This document shows positions 1 through 9,526 of a DNA stretch of 44,158 nt, piece after piece; the first letter of the stretch is position 1; every line of letters begins with the position of its first letter. A model generated the notes under the pieces. That model was not told the origin of the DNA. It searched no databases and was given only the letters and a program-made list of their open reading frames with translations. The position numbers and the translations under genes were made by a program. This DNA is from an uncultured Bacteroidia bacterium (lineage in GTDB: Bacteria; Bacteroidota; Bacteroidia; Bacteroidales; UBA932), in contig CACYWN010000034.1 of the NCBI GenBank assembly GCA_902778105.1, positions 1 to 44,158 on the forward strand, written 5' to 3'.

Positions 1-2603
1 TACTTGATATCCTTGCCGTTGGGCGAGAAATACAGGGTCTCCGTCGCATCCGTCGAAGCGGCCAGCGAGACAAGTCCCTTATCATACAGGTAGTTGTTGC
101 TGTCGTTCACCGTGAAGGCCTCGATATACTCGGCGGTGAAATCCCAGACAACCGACTGCGTGACGACTTCGGAACCGCCCTTCGGCTGGATCGCGATGGA
201 AGCGGTCCCCTGCTCGGACTCCTGATAGTAGATGTCCCCTTCGGCAGGGAAGGCCTTGACCGTAAAGCCGTACAGGCCGGCTTCGAGCGCGGCGATCGTC
301 TCGGCGGGAACCGTATAGGTCAGCGCACCTTCCTCCAGTTCGACAGGTTTCCGGTTGAACCTGAGTTCGTAGGACGCGGCATTGGGAACCGCATCCCATT
401 TCACCGTGACGGGAGTTTCATCCCCTTCCTTGACAGTGACCGGATCCACGGTCAACTTCGGCGTTGCCAGTACCCGGTCGCCATTCAGGACATCCTTGCT
501 CCAGGCGAGTTTGGTGACCGAGACGGGGCCGTTGGCATACAGGTAGACGATGCCCTGGCCTTTTACCTCGGGAATGACGACCTTCTGGACCTGCTGCTTG
601 CCGCCTTCGGCGACACCGCCCTTGACGGCGAAACCATCATCGTCCAGGAGGGCGATCACCACGCCGGCACCCGACTTATTGGGATCTTCCACGACCAGGT
701 CGACGGAGCCGGGAGCATCGATCTTGAAGGAGACGTAGCCATCCGTAGGAATGCCCTTGCGGTTCAGCACGGTCGCCACGGTAAAGTTGATACCGCCGTC
801 CGCGTTGATCGGAGTGGCCTCGCTTCCCACGAGCAGGAGTTCGTCACGGACACGGCTGTTCTTCACCTCGCCGGCGAAGAGGCTGGCGTCCTGCAGATCC
901 CATACATGCGGTGCAGAGACCACGTTCTGGGTCAGGTCTTCGGCTTTCTCCACATAGGAGATCCACCACTTGGAAGCGCCCACCTGCTCCTCGATGAGAT
1001 CCTGGGCGGCCAGGTGGAAGAAATTGCCCTTGGAGTTGTAGCAAGGATCCACATTCATGGTCTTGCATCCGAGATCGGCCGCAGACTTCCTCTTGAAGAA
1101 GTCCTTGCCATAAGCGAATGCATAGTTGCCGGAAGCCGTGATCGTGGGATCGACGGTCTTGGTATTGTCATGGATCAACTGGGCCTTGTCGACGACACCC
1201 TCGTCCGTCTTGCCGCCGTCCTCATAAAGGAAGAGGTTTTTCTTCAGGATGAGGTTGACGGGGACGTAGGGGGAGAACAGGGCGCGGTTGTTGCCGTCGT
1301 CCATAGTGGCGATGTTCTTCACCGTGTTGTTCTCGAAGTCAATGTTGCCGATCTTGATGGCATCCACCTGGTCCAGGCGGAACAGGGTGCGGAAGCCGTC
1401 GTAAATCGTATTGTTGACGAACTTGACCGTGGTGATCTCACAGGCCTGGCGCACGTCGAAACCGTCGCCGCCGCTTCCCAGGATATCGTAGATGTCACAA
1501 CTGTCGAATGTGACTTCACCGACCGTAAGGCCGCCCTTCTTGTTCACGGAGAACAGACCGGACTTGTAACCGGTAATCTCGCAGTTCACAAACTCGATCT
1601 TTTCGAGGGAGACGGCGTTGTTGTCATCGGCAAAAGTAACCAGATGGCCGATCGATCCATTGTCGGCGAAGTGGATGTTCTCGAAACGGAGGGAACTGCC
1701 GTCAGCGAGGACGCCGGAAATCTCGACGGAACCGGATACGACGGGCCTCTTGCCCTCGTCGTTCAATTCACCGACGACCGTAAGGCTGGAAACAGGCTTG
1801 GCCGTGCTCATGGAATACCCGTCATCGCTGTAGGCCAGATACAGGTCGCCACCGGCATTCACGGCAGTCTTGAGTTCCTCTGAACTGGTGATCGTCGTGG
1901 CAGCGCCCTTCTCGGCCTTCGTCCAGGTGTCCACAGCGCCGCGGGAGGCGCTCATGTAGTAAAGGACGAACTGGTACTCCGTGCCGGCAGCCAGGCCGGA
2001 AACAGTTGCCGTGGCAGCCGACTTGTCAGCGCCGGACAGTTCATACTTGACCTCCTGGCCGCCCTTGACCGGGGTGGCACGGATTTCAGTAACCTCGTCA
2101 TAGTCGGCCAGGTCCTTGCTCCAGGCAAAGGAGACCGAATTCTCCGTGCGGCCGGTAACCTCCAGATAGAGGTTGTCCTTCACCGCATAGGTCTTCACGT
2201 TGCCGTCATAGACAGCGAGGTGGGACAGGGTGCTGGTCACCCGGTCACCGTTCGCATCCACCTTGTAGGCCTGGACGGTGAACCAGTACTTCTGGTCCGC
2301 GGTCAGGCGGGTGGTGAAGGGAACCTGGCCGGGCTCGAGCGCCCAGCTGTTCTCCATCTGGGACATCGCCTCGTCGGTGTACACCACGAGCTCGTACCCG
2401 CCGGCATCCTTGTTCACATCCCAGCCGAACGTAACGTTGTCACCCGTGGCGGCATCCACCCGGGCGGAAAGGTTCTGCGGCTCCAGGCAGCGTGCGAGGG
2501 AGAGGTCAGTGATCTCCTCGAACTCCTTCTGGGCGCAACCCGAGAGCACGGCGAGGCCGGTCAGGGCCGCCAGGGATACTTTCAGTATATTCTTGTAGTT
2601 CAT
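1..2603 (-). CDS. Surface lipoprotein with FN3, DUF4957 and DUF5123-like regions (C-terminus outside window)
   Basis: The last gene seen in the pectin operon starts at 2603 and runs off the left edge, giving about 867 codons. The start MNYKNILKVSLAALTGLAVL is followed by a lipobox cysteine (Cys23), so it is a predicted outer-membrane lipoprotein. Fibronectin-III-like segments occupy about residues 38-115 and 125-220. A parallel beta-helix-like stretch of about 225-470 resembles the DUF4957/DUF5123 pair common in Bacteroidales pectin loci, and another FN3-like segment lies near 680-770. There is no obvious catalytic motif. By position after SusD it is probably a surface glycan-binding protein, although a lyase-like activity of the beta-helix cannot be excluded. 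Its ATG overlaps the SusD stop (ATGA), which suggests translational coupling. Domain names are by eye. Confidence 0.85.
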   Translation of the reverse strand, partial: MNYKNILKVSLAALTGLAVLSGCAQKEFEEITDLSLARCLEPQNLSARVDAATGDNVTFGWDVNKDAGGYELVVYTDEAMSQMENSWALEPGQVPFTTRLTADQKYWFTVQAYKVDANGDRVTSTLSHLAVYDGNVKTYAVKDNLYLEVTGRTENSVSFAWSKDLADYDEVTEIRATPVKGGQEVKYELSGADKSAATATVSGLAAGTEYQFVLYYMSASRGAVDTWTKAEKGAATTITSSEELKTAVNAGGDLYLAYSDDGYSMSTAKPVSSLTVVGELNDEGKRPVVSGSVEISGVLADGSSLRFENIHFADNGSIGHLVTFADDNNAVSLEKIEFVNCEITGYKSGLFSVNKKGGLTVGEVTFDSCDIYDILGSGGDGFDVRQACEITTVKFVNNTIYDGFRTLFRLDQVDAIKIGNIDFENNTVKNIATMDDGNNRALFSPYVPVNLILKKNLFLYEDGGKTDEGVVDKAQLIHDNTKTVDPTITASGNYAFAYGKDFFKRKSAADLGCKTMNVDPCYNSKGNFFHLAAQDLIEEQVGASKWWISYVEKAEDLTQNVVSAPHVWDLQDASLFAGEVKNSRVRDELLLVGSEATPINADGGINFTVATVLNRKGIPTDGYVSFKIDAPGSVDLVVEDPNKSGAGVVIALLDDDGFAVKGGVAEGGKQQVQKVVIPEVKGQGIVYLYANGPVSVTKLAWSKDVLNGDRVLATPKLTVDPVTVKEGDETPVTVKWDAVPNAASYELRFNRKPVELEEGALTYTVPAETIAALEAGLYGFTVKAFPAEGDIYYQESEQGTASIAIQPKGGSEVVTQSVVWDFTAEYIEAFTVNDSNNYLYDKGLVSLAASTDATETLYFSPNGKDIK

Positions 2604-4411
2604 AATGCGTCGGTATTAAAGGCTCTCGTAGCCATAGTCGTTCTTGATATATGCTGTTCGGGGTCCCCGGTGTAGATACCTTCCACCAATGCGTTGTACA
2701 GGCCGGTGTCGGCACCCTTGCTGTCCACGGTCTTGGTGAAGTACTCGGCCTTCTTCTCCCAGGCGCCGGAAGGTTTGACGGCCTCGCCGGAAAAACCGTA
2801 GATGATGATGTTCCTGCCGTCCACCTGGTAGTAGACGTCGCCTTCCAAACCGTTCACCTGGGCGTATTCGCCGGTGAGGTCACGCAGGTTCTTCATCTTG
2901 GCCTTGGCCTCGTCCATCTTCTGCTTGAGCATGCCCCAGCGGATGAGGTCGAACTTGCGGGTCATTTCGCCGCAGAACTCGAAGGCGCGCTCGTCCACGA
3001 TGGCGTCGAACATCGCATCTTTGGAGGCAATACGGGAGACATAGTTTTCTGCCTGCTCCTCGTGGCCTTTGAAAGCACGCTCGCGGACCGGGAGGAAATA
3101 GGCCTTGGCGGCGTTCAGGTCACCCAGTTCGTTGGCAATCTCGGCGGCCATCAGGAGGATGTCGGCATAACGGAGAACCACGGGCTTCACGCCGTCGTCG
3201 TTACCGCCCTTGTAGGGATCGCGAGTCATCCAATCCCAGCGATACTTGCCGAAGTACCACCGCTGGATACCGACGAGTTCAGGCTCATCCTGGTTGTTCC
3301 AGCGCCAGTTCACGCAGGTGATGTCACGACGGACATCGTTGGGATCGTAGTCGAACCACATCGTGGGTACCGGACCGGCATCGCCGCCACGGGTGACCGT
3401 GGCACCGCCGGCAAAGCTGGAACCCTCGGAACGCACCGCGAAAGTGTAGTTCCAACGGCCACGGCCGTCAGAGAACGGGATCACGAACAGGCTCTCGTGG
3501 CCAGGACCGGCGACGAGGTTGTCACGGTTGCTCTGGTTCCTCCACAGGGACTCGAAGTCTTCCAGGGAAGCGGAATGGGAAGAAATCGCATCCTCCAGAT
3601 AGGCCAGGGCCTTGGGATAGAGGACGCTCTTCTGGAGGTCTGGATCGTTGGTCATGCGGTTGGTACCCAGGTCACCGGTTCCCACCATTCCGTCGTCCGG
3701 ACGCTGTGCATAGCCGGAAGCCATCAGGGCGATGCGGGCATACAGGCCTTCCGCGAACAGCTTGTTCACGCGGTCGGTGCGGGAAGTCGTCGCATTGGCG
3801 CCGGGATAGGGCAGATAAGGGATCGCCTCATCCAGGTCGGCCAGCAGCTGCTTGAAGATCACGTCGCGGCTTTCCTTAGCCTTGTAGATGGTCTCGCTGG
3901 TGGTGGACTCGAAACGGGCCGGGACATCTCCCCAGGCACGGACAAGGTCATAGTAGATCATCGCACGGAGAGTCAGCGCCTCGCCCAGCAGATAAGCCAT
4001 GTCGGCGTTCTCCCCGGGGTTGCCGAACTCGCGGATACCCTCGATGCACAGGTTGGCGCGCTCGATGGCTTCGTACATCTTGGCGAAAGGACCGTTGTTC
4101 AGGTTCAGCTGGCTGTTGTTGGGCAGCTGGGAATAACCGGCGATCTGATATTTTTCGTCGGTGACCTTGAAAGTGTTGTACCACTCGATGTCACTGTTCA
4201 GACCGATCCAGGAGAGATAACGGCCGCGATAGTTGTTCGTCTCGCCGAAAGACTGGGCGATGGAGAAGATGGTGTTCTCCGTCAGCGCGTAGTTGGAAAA
4301 GACAGTCGCCGAATCGAACGTGGACGGGGACTTCGAATCCAGGAATTTTTCACAGGAAACCGCCGTGACGGCCAGGACGGCCGCAGAAAGGATATAAACA
4401 ATCTTTTTCAT
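2600..4411 (-). CDS. SusD/RagB-family glycan-binding lipoprotein
   Basis: This 603-residue protein starts MKKIVYILSAAVLAVTAVSC, and Cys20 is the predicted lipidation site. The body has the SusD/RagB pattern: an N-terminal region on how starting variables are bound (FLDSKSPSTF), helical TPR-like segments (EALTLRAMIYYDLVRAWGDV), and the C-terminal region containing DERAFEFCGEMTRKFDLIRW, which is typical of the family. SusD proteins cap the SusC barrel on the outer surface and bind oligosaccharide. It lies 12 nt after SusC and its stop overlaps the next start, so SusC, SusD and the surface lipoprotein are one translational unit. Given the neighbouring enzymes the ligand is probably a galacturonan oligomer, which is inference. 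Confidence 0.97.
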   Translation of the reverse strand: MKKIVYILSAAVLAVTAVSCEKFLDSKSPSTFDSATVFSNYALTENTIFSIAQSFGETNNYRGRYLSWIGLNSDIEWYNTFKVTDEKYQIAGYSQLPNNSQLNLNNGPFAKMYEAIERANLCIEGIREFGNPGENADMAYLLGEALTLRAMIYYDLVRAWGDVPARFESTTSETIYKAKESRDVIFKQLLADLDEAIPYLPYPGANATTSRTDRVNKLFAEGLYARIALMASGYAQRPDDGMVGTGDLGTNRMTNDPDLQKSVLYPKALAYLEDAISSHSASLEDFESLWRNQSNRDNLVAGPGHESLFVIPFSDGRGRWNYTFAVRSEGSSFAGGATVTRGGDAGPVPTMWFDYDPNDVRRDITCVNWRWNNQDEPELVGIQRWYFGKYRWDWMTRDPYKGGNDDGVKPVVLRYADILLMAAEIANELGDLNAAKAYFLPVRERAFKGHEEQAENYVSRIASKDAMFDAIVDERAFEFCGEMTRKFDLIRWGMLKQKMDEAKAKMKNLRDLTGEYAQVNGLEGDVYYQVDGRNIIIYGFSGEAVKPSGAWEKKAEYFTKTVDSKGADTGLYNALVEGIYTGDPEQHISRTTMATRAFNTDAL

Positions 4412-4423
4412 GTCAGCTGCGGA

Positions 4424-7400
4424 TTAGAAGGTGAGGTTGATACCGGCCACGAAGCCGATGCTCTTGGGATATGCGGAATAGTCCACGCCCGGGGTGAGCG
4501 GGGTGGAACGGCGAGTGTCCACTTCCGGGTCATAGCCGGAGTACTTGGTGAGACAGAGCAGGTTGGTGCCCGTCACGTACAGGCGGAGCTTGCGGATGTG
4601 GATCTTCTTGGTCACGTCCTCCGGGAGGGTGTAACCGAGTGTAGCGCTCTGGAGGCGGAGGAAGGAAGCATCCTCGACAGCCCAGTCACTGAACACGGCG
4701 GTGCCGATGGCGGGATTCCACATCGTCCGGCCGGCATTGACCGAGCGAAGGGTCTCAGCGTCGGTGATGAGTTCGCCGGTGGTCCAGTCGATGTTGGTCC
4801 AGCGCTTGTCCACATCCATCATGTTCAGGAGGTTACGGTTGTAGTACTTGCGGGAGGAGGTGAACTCCACCTTGTTGGCATTGTACACCTGGTTGCCGAT
4901 CATGAAATTGAAGTTGGCGCTGAAGTCGAAGCCGTAGGCGTATCCGCTGAGGTTGAAACCGCCGGTGAAATCCGGGGAGGCGTTGCCGATGACGGTACGG
5001 TCAGCCACGGTGACCTTGTTGTCCTCGGAACCGTCGAAGTTCTTGTATTTCGGAGCACCGGGACGCATGTAAGCGGCGCCGATGATGGAAGAGCAATCCA
5101 CAACCCCATCGTTCAGCACCCACTTGGCGCCGTCCCAGGTGAAGTCGTCGACCGAGTACATGCCGTCGCTGAGGTAGCCGTACATGTTGCCGAGAGGCTG
5201 GCCCACCTGGACGATGTAGTCGTCGCCGATTTCGGTGGAAGCCCAGTAGGACTGGGCCATGATGGCCTCCAGGCCGCCCAGGTCGGTGACCCGGTTGATG
5301 TTGTAGGCGATGTTGCCTCCGAGGTTCAGGGAGAAGTTCTTGTTGGAAACGAGCGGAGCGTTGAGGGTGAGTTCGATACCGCGGTTGCGGGTGGAACCTA
5401 CGTTCTGGTACTGGCTGTCATAGCCGGAACCCGGGATCGGGAAGTTGATGAGGAGGTTCTTCGTATCGTTCTGATACGCCTCGATGCTACCGCTGAGACG
5501 GCTCTGGAACAGGGAGAAGTCCAGACCGATGTTGTGCGTGTAGGTGGTTTCCCACGTGAGGTCCGGATTGTTCAGGACCTTGCCGGCCGTGAAGATGTTC
5601 TGGGTCATCGAGAGCCAGGAAGTGGTGGAGGAGGCGTACTGCTTCATCAGCTGGCCGGAAGGGATGTTGTTGTTACCGGCGGTACCAAAGCTGTAGCGAA
5701 GCTTGAGCTGGTCCAGCCAGCTGTGGGCATTGTCCATCCAGGGCTCGTTGGAGATGGTCCAGGAAGCCGCAGCGGACGGGAAGAAGCCCCAGCGGTGACC
5801 GCGGGCGAACTTGGAAGAACCGTCAGCACGGAGCGTGGCGCCGATGGAATAACGGTGCTTGTAGTCGTAGTTCACGCGGCCGAAGAAGGAGAGCAGTTTG
5901 TCATCCGGGCTGTAATAGTTGTTGGAAGAGGCCGGAATACCGGATGCCATGAAGTGCCAGGCCATGTTCGCATCGTACTGGACCGGGAATCCGTCCACCA
6001 GGGCGGTGATCGTATTGCTCTTGGTAATGGTCATTTCCTCACCGAGGAGGGCGGTCAGCTGATGGTCCGCATTGTTGATGAGTTCCGCGAAGTCATAGTT
6101 GAGGGTATTCGTGTTGCGATACCGGCTGCGGAAGGCCTCCTTGTGCTCGGTGGAGGGTGTGTTCTTCACGGTGGACTGGTTCGCCACGTAATAGGTGGTC
6201 AGGCCGTAGAAACGGTCGTCGCCCTGGCGATAGTCCTCCAGGCCGCCCTCGATCTTGAGGCGGAGGTTGTCGATGACCGTCCAGTTGAAGGCGGCATTCA
6301 CATTCCAGGTGGAACGGACGCGCTTGGAATCGTTGTCAGCCACGGACACGAGCGGCGGAGCGTTGTCGCCATAGTCCTGCTCCAGGTCGGAATCCGAAGA
6401 CATCGGAGCCACGGGGATGGGAGCGTAGGAGACGGCGTGCTTGAGACGGCCGTTACCGGAAGTCGTCGCACGGTCGTTGATGCCGTTGGCGCCGGAGCCG
6501 CGTGTATTCACACGGGAGTAGCGGATGTTGGCATCGATGCTGGTGGTGCTGGAAGTCTTGAAATTGGCCTTGAAGCTCAAGTTGTCACGGGTGTAGTTGG
6601 AGCCGATCATGATGGCGTCGTCACCCATGTGGGAATAACCCATCGTCCAGTTGTAGTTCTCACCGCTGCCGGAGATGGAGAAGTCTGCACTCAGGGAAGA
6701 ACCGGTCTTGCCGAAAACGGCGTCCACCCAGTTGTTGCCCTGGAGCCCCTGGTACAGGTCGATATCGTTGAAGGTACCGAAGTAAGGGTAGTAGTTGTTG
6801 CTCAGGTTGTCGCGGATGGAGGCCAGTTCATACTGGAACTTCACGAAGTTCTCGGGGTTCATCGCCTGGATCGCGCCCGCGTTGGCCATCTTCTTGAGGC
6901 CGTAGTAAGCATTGAACTTCACGGAGACCTTCTGTCCCTTCTCGGCGCTCTTGGTCGTGACGATGACGACACCGTTTGCACCCCGGGAACCGTAGATGGC
7001 GGTGGAGAAAGCGTCCTTCAGGACGTCGATGGACTGGATCTCGGAGGACGGGATGTCGTTGATGGATTCCACCGGGAAGCCGTCCACGATGTAGAGCGGG
7101 CTGTTGTCCTGGGTGATGGAACCGCCGCCGCGGACGCGGATCTTGACATCGGCATCCGGGTCACCTTCCGTCGTGACGACGGAGACACCCGCCATCTTAC
7201 CGGAAAGGGCCTGGGAGACGGAGGTCACCGGCTGTTCGGTGAGCTTGTCGGAACCGACGGAAGCGACGGCGCCGAGGAGGTCGCGGCGCTTGACCGTCTG
7301 GTAACCCACGACGACCACTTCGTCGAGGAAGGTCGAGTCTACCTTCAGGACGACGTCGATGACGGTCTGGCCGGCGATGGCCACCGTCTGGTCGCTCAGT

Positions 7401-7633
7401 CCGATGAAGGAAAACACCAGGTTCACTGCGTCAGCGGGCACGGTCAGCGTGTAGTCGCCGTCGATGCCGGTGATGGTGCCGATGGTCGTGCCTTCGACAA
7501 CCACGCCCGCTCCGATGAGCGGCTCACCGGTCTCGTCCGTCACGACGCCCGTGATGGTCGTCTGGGCGGACAGGGACCAAGCCGAAACCAGGCCGAGAAG
7601 CGCAAGTGCGAGTTTCTTGACTGGATTTTTCAT
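4424..7633 (-). CDS. SusC/RagA-family TonB-dependent outer-membrane transporter
   Basis: The protein has 1069 residues, the usual size for the family. After a signal peptide ending near LSAQ (residue 23), a carboxypeptidase-regulatory-like domain begins (TTITGVVTDETGEPLIGAGV). A plug domain follows, with VDGFPVESINDIPSSEIQSI and SRGANGVVIVTTKSA near residues 185-230. A long beta-barrel ends in the outer-membrane signature phenylalanine (AGINLTF). It imports oligosaccharides across the outer membrane with energy from TonB. It is encoded after four pectin enzymes rather than at the operon front. The SusD partner is immediately downstream. Confidence 0.98.
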   Translation of the reverse strand: MKNPVKKLALALLGLVSAWSLSAQTTITGVVTDETGEPLIGAGVVVEGTTIGTITGIDGDYTLTVPADAVNLVFSFIGLSDQTVAIAGQTVIDVVLKVDSTFLDEVVVVGYQTVKRRDLLGAVASVGSDKLTEQPVTSVSQALSGKMAGVSVVTTEGDPDADVKIRVRGGGSITQDNSPLYIVDGFPVESINDIPSSEIQSIDVLKDAFSTAIYGSRGANGVVIVTTKSAEKGQKVSVKFNAYYGLKKMANAGAIQAMNPENFVKFQYELASIRDNLSNNYYPYFGTFNDIDLYQGLQGNNWVDAVFGKTGSSLSADFSISGSGENYNWTMGYSHMGDDAIMIGSNYTRDNLSFKANFKTSSTTSIDANIRYSRVNTRGSGANGINDRATTSGNGRLKHAVSYAPIPVAPMSSDSDLEQDYGDNAPPLVSVADNDSKRVRSTWNVNAAFNWTVIDNLRLKIEGGLEDYRQGDDRFYGLTTYYVANQSTVKNTPSTEHKEAFRSRYRNTNTLNYDFAELINNADHQLTALLGEEMTITKSNTITALVDGFPVQYDANMAWHFMASGIPASSNNYYSPDDKLLSFFGRVNYDYKHRYSIGATLRADGSSKFARGHRWGFFPSAAASWTISNEPWMDNAHSWLDQLKLRYSFGTAGNNNIPSGQLMKQYASSTTSWLSMTQNIFTAGKVLNNPDLTWETTYTHNIGLDFSLFQSRLSGSIEAYQNDTKNLLINFPIPGSGYDSQYQNVGSTRNRGIELTLNAPLVSNKNFSLNLGGNIAYNINRVTDLGGLEAIMAQSYWASTEIGDDYIVQVGQPLGNMYGYLSDGMYSVDDFTWDGAKWVLNDGVVDCSSIIGAAYMRPGAPKYKNFDGSEDNKVTVADRTVIGNASPDFTGGFNLSGYAYGFDFSANFNFMIGNQVYNANKVEFTSSRKYYNRNLLNMMDVDKRWTNIDWTTGELITDAETLRSVNAGRTMWNPAIGTAVFSDWAVEDASFLRLQSATLGYTLPEDVTKKIHIRKLRLYVTGTNLLCLTKYSGYDPEVDTRRSTPLTPGVDYSAYPKSIGFVAGINLTF

Positions 7634-7669
7634 GGATGGTTGATTTAAGATTGGTTATGAATTATATGT

Positions 7670-9526
7670 TTACAGTTGCAGGTAGGAAGCGCCGGCGTTC
7701 TGGGCAGCGACGATGTCCTTCACGAGGTAGTGCAGATACATTTCCAGGTTGGTGTAGCGGCCATACTTGTCCAGGGTGGACTTGGCGGCGTCGGTCTTGT
7801 CTTTCTTGCCCAGGCCGAACTGGTCCTCGAACCAGTCGGGCATGCCGTCGGAATCGGAATCCCGGACCGGGTCCCCGGAGAAGCCATACACCGGCCAGCC
7901 GTTCACCCAGGTGCCGTCGTCGACATCGGTCTGGGTGTCGATGAGGCCGTTCTTGGAGAGATCCTTAATATCCTTGCCGTCCTTGTCCTTGAGTTTGCTA
8001 CCCTTGTAAGTGGAGGAGCCATCCTTGGTCTCGCGGGCGATGCGCGCATCGATCGCATCCCGGGCGAAGCTGGCCCCGGCATAGGCGAGGACGGGATCCA
8101 GGCAGGCCTGGCCGGTATGGACGCTCTGGTAGGTGCCGGTGGCGAAACGGTCCGTCTCCTTGATCCTGGCCGCATCGCTTTCACTGATATAGACGGAGAC
8201 GGGGGAACTCTTTCCGGCCTTCCAGTTGTCGGAGGTCAGGGCGCTCTGCCCATACATCACATTGCCGTCCATATAGAAATGACCGGGAAGAATGGTGCCG
8301 CCGCAGTTGCTGCAGGAAGTCGTGGGCTGCAGGAACCAGATATGGTTGGACGGGGTCGCAGGACCGGGCTTGTAGTAGTTGTTGAAGAAATTGTATTTCC
8401 GGTAATCGGATCCATGGTTCGAGGAACTCTCACCACCATAGCAGGTATTGCCTTTCCAGTTGTAGACCACATTGTTGGCGATCGTGACCGGCCCTTTCTG
8501 CGTGGACACGTAGTCGTGGTCGATGCGGGGATTGCGGCTGTCATGGTGGGCCAGCAGGTTGTGGTGGTAGCTGGCGTTGTTGCCGCCCCAGATGCCGCCG
8601 TAGCCGTGGGAACCCTTGTCATGGATGGAGTTGCGAAGGCTCTCGGAAACGATGTTCCACTGGAAGGTGAAATCTTTCATCCCATAGAAGGAAGCGCATT
8701 CATCGGTGCACCAGCTCACGGAGCAGTGGTCGATGATGATCCGGTCGTATTTGTCATCGTCGTGGCTCATCACCTGCATGGCATCGTCCTCGGTCTTCAT
8801 CTCGTCACCCATCCGGCAGCGGATGAAACGGACGATCACGTTGCTGGCGCCGATCCGGAACGTATAGTTCTTCAGGCAGATACCGTCGCCCGGGGCGCTC
8901 TGCCCCGCGATGGTGAGATTTCCCCTGGTGATGTTCAGTTCCTCCTTCAGGGCGATGGTGCCGGCCACATCGAACACGATGGTGAGCGGACGCTCCCCTT
9001 TCTCGATACCGTAGCGGAGCGTGCCGTCCGTTCTATTATCTTCCAGGGAAATCACATGATAGATGCTCCCGCCACGTCCGCCGGTGGCGTACATGCCGCC
9101 GCCTTCGGCACCCGGGAAAGCCAGCGCCTCATGCGCCTCGTCTTCGTAGGCAGGGATGGAGAAATCGGCATAGTGCTCCGAGGGGGTGGGCGTCGGGTCA
9201 TCCGGCTCATCCGTCCCTTCCGTGCGGGCATCGGCCCAACTCATGGAGGAAGATCCGCCGGAATTCACGGCTTTCACGCCGAAACGGTAATCCGTCGCCT
9301 TGCCCTCCTTCACCTTGGTGCCGTCCTGCTGGATTTCCCAGGCATAGGAGGTCGCATCCGCCACCTGGTCCCACTGGAACTGCAGACTGGTTTCCGTCGC
9401 CTTTTTCAGCTTCACGTTCGTGGGAGCGGACGGAGCCTTGGGGGTATCGGGAACGACCGGTTCCTCCTTGCCGCCACAGGAAGCCAGAAGGCCGGCCAAT
9501 GCCAGGAATGTCAATGCTTTCTTCAT
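7670..9526 (-). CDS. PL1-family pectate lyase lipoprotein
   Basis: This 618-residue lipoprotein (lipobox LLASC, Cys17) carries an FN3-like domain at about residues 30-105, then a right-handed beta-helix lyase domain from about 135. The lyase starts with AFPGAEGGGMYATGGRGG and has the PL1 hallmarks: IIIDHCSVSW (264-273), a TEDDAMQV Ca-binding-like stretch and SRNPR (330-334), where the catalytic arginine of the family lies. PL1 enzymes cleave de-esterified polygalacturonan by beta-elimination, leaving 4,5-unsaturated ends that feed the GH105 and Kdu enzymes encoded nearby. Its start overlaps the GH105 stop by ATGA (9523-9526). The C-terminal DSDSDGMPDWFE segment resembles a small Ca-binding repeat. 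Specificity for homogalacturonan is inferred. Confidence 0.95.
   Translation of the reverse strand: MKKALTFLALAGLLASCGGKEEPVVPDTPKAPSAPTNVKLKKATETSLQFQWDQVADATSYAWEIQQDGTKVKEGKATDYRFGVKAVNSGGSSSMSWADARTEGTDEPDDPTPTPSEHYADFSIPAYEDEAHEALAFPGAEGGGMYATGGRGGSIYHVISLEDNRTDGTLRYGIEKGERPLTIVFDVAGTIALKEELNITRGNLTIAGQSAPGDGICLKNYTFRIGASNVIVRFIRCRMGDEMKTEDDAMQVMSHDDDKYDRIIIDHCSVSWCTDECASFYGMKDFTFQWNIVSESLRNSIHDKGSHGYGGIWGGNNASYHHNLLAHHDSRNPRIDHDYVSTQKGPVTIANNVVYNWKGNTCYGGESSSNHGSDYRKYNFFNNYYKPGPATPSNHIWFLQPTTSCSNCGGTILPGHFYMDGNVMYGQSALTSDNWKAGKSSPVSVYISESDAARIKETDRFATGTYQSVHTGQACLDPVLAYAGASFARDAIDARIARETKDGSSTYKGSKLKDKDGKDIKDLSKNGLIDTQTDVDDGTWVNGWPVYGFSGDPVRDSDSDGMPDWFEDQFGLGKKDKTDAAKSTLDKYGRYTNLEMYLHYLVKDIVAAQNAGASYLQL

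Noticed and set aside
2651-7648. Open frame of 1665 codons on the plus strand opposite SusC/SusD
   Set aside because: It is wholly antisense to two certain genes. High-GC third positions keep the opposite frame open, and the translation is low-complexity (Val/Gly/Asp/His rich) with no domain.
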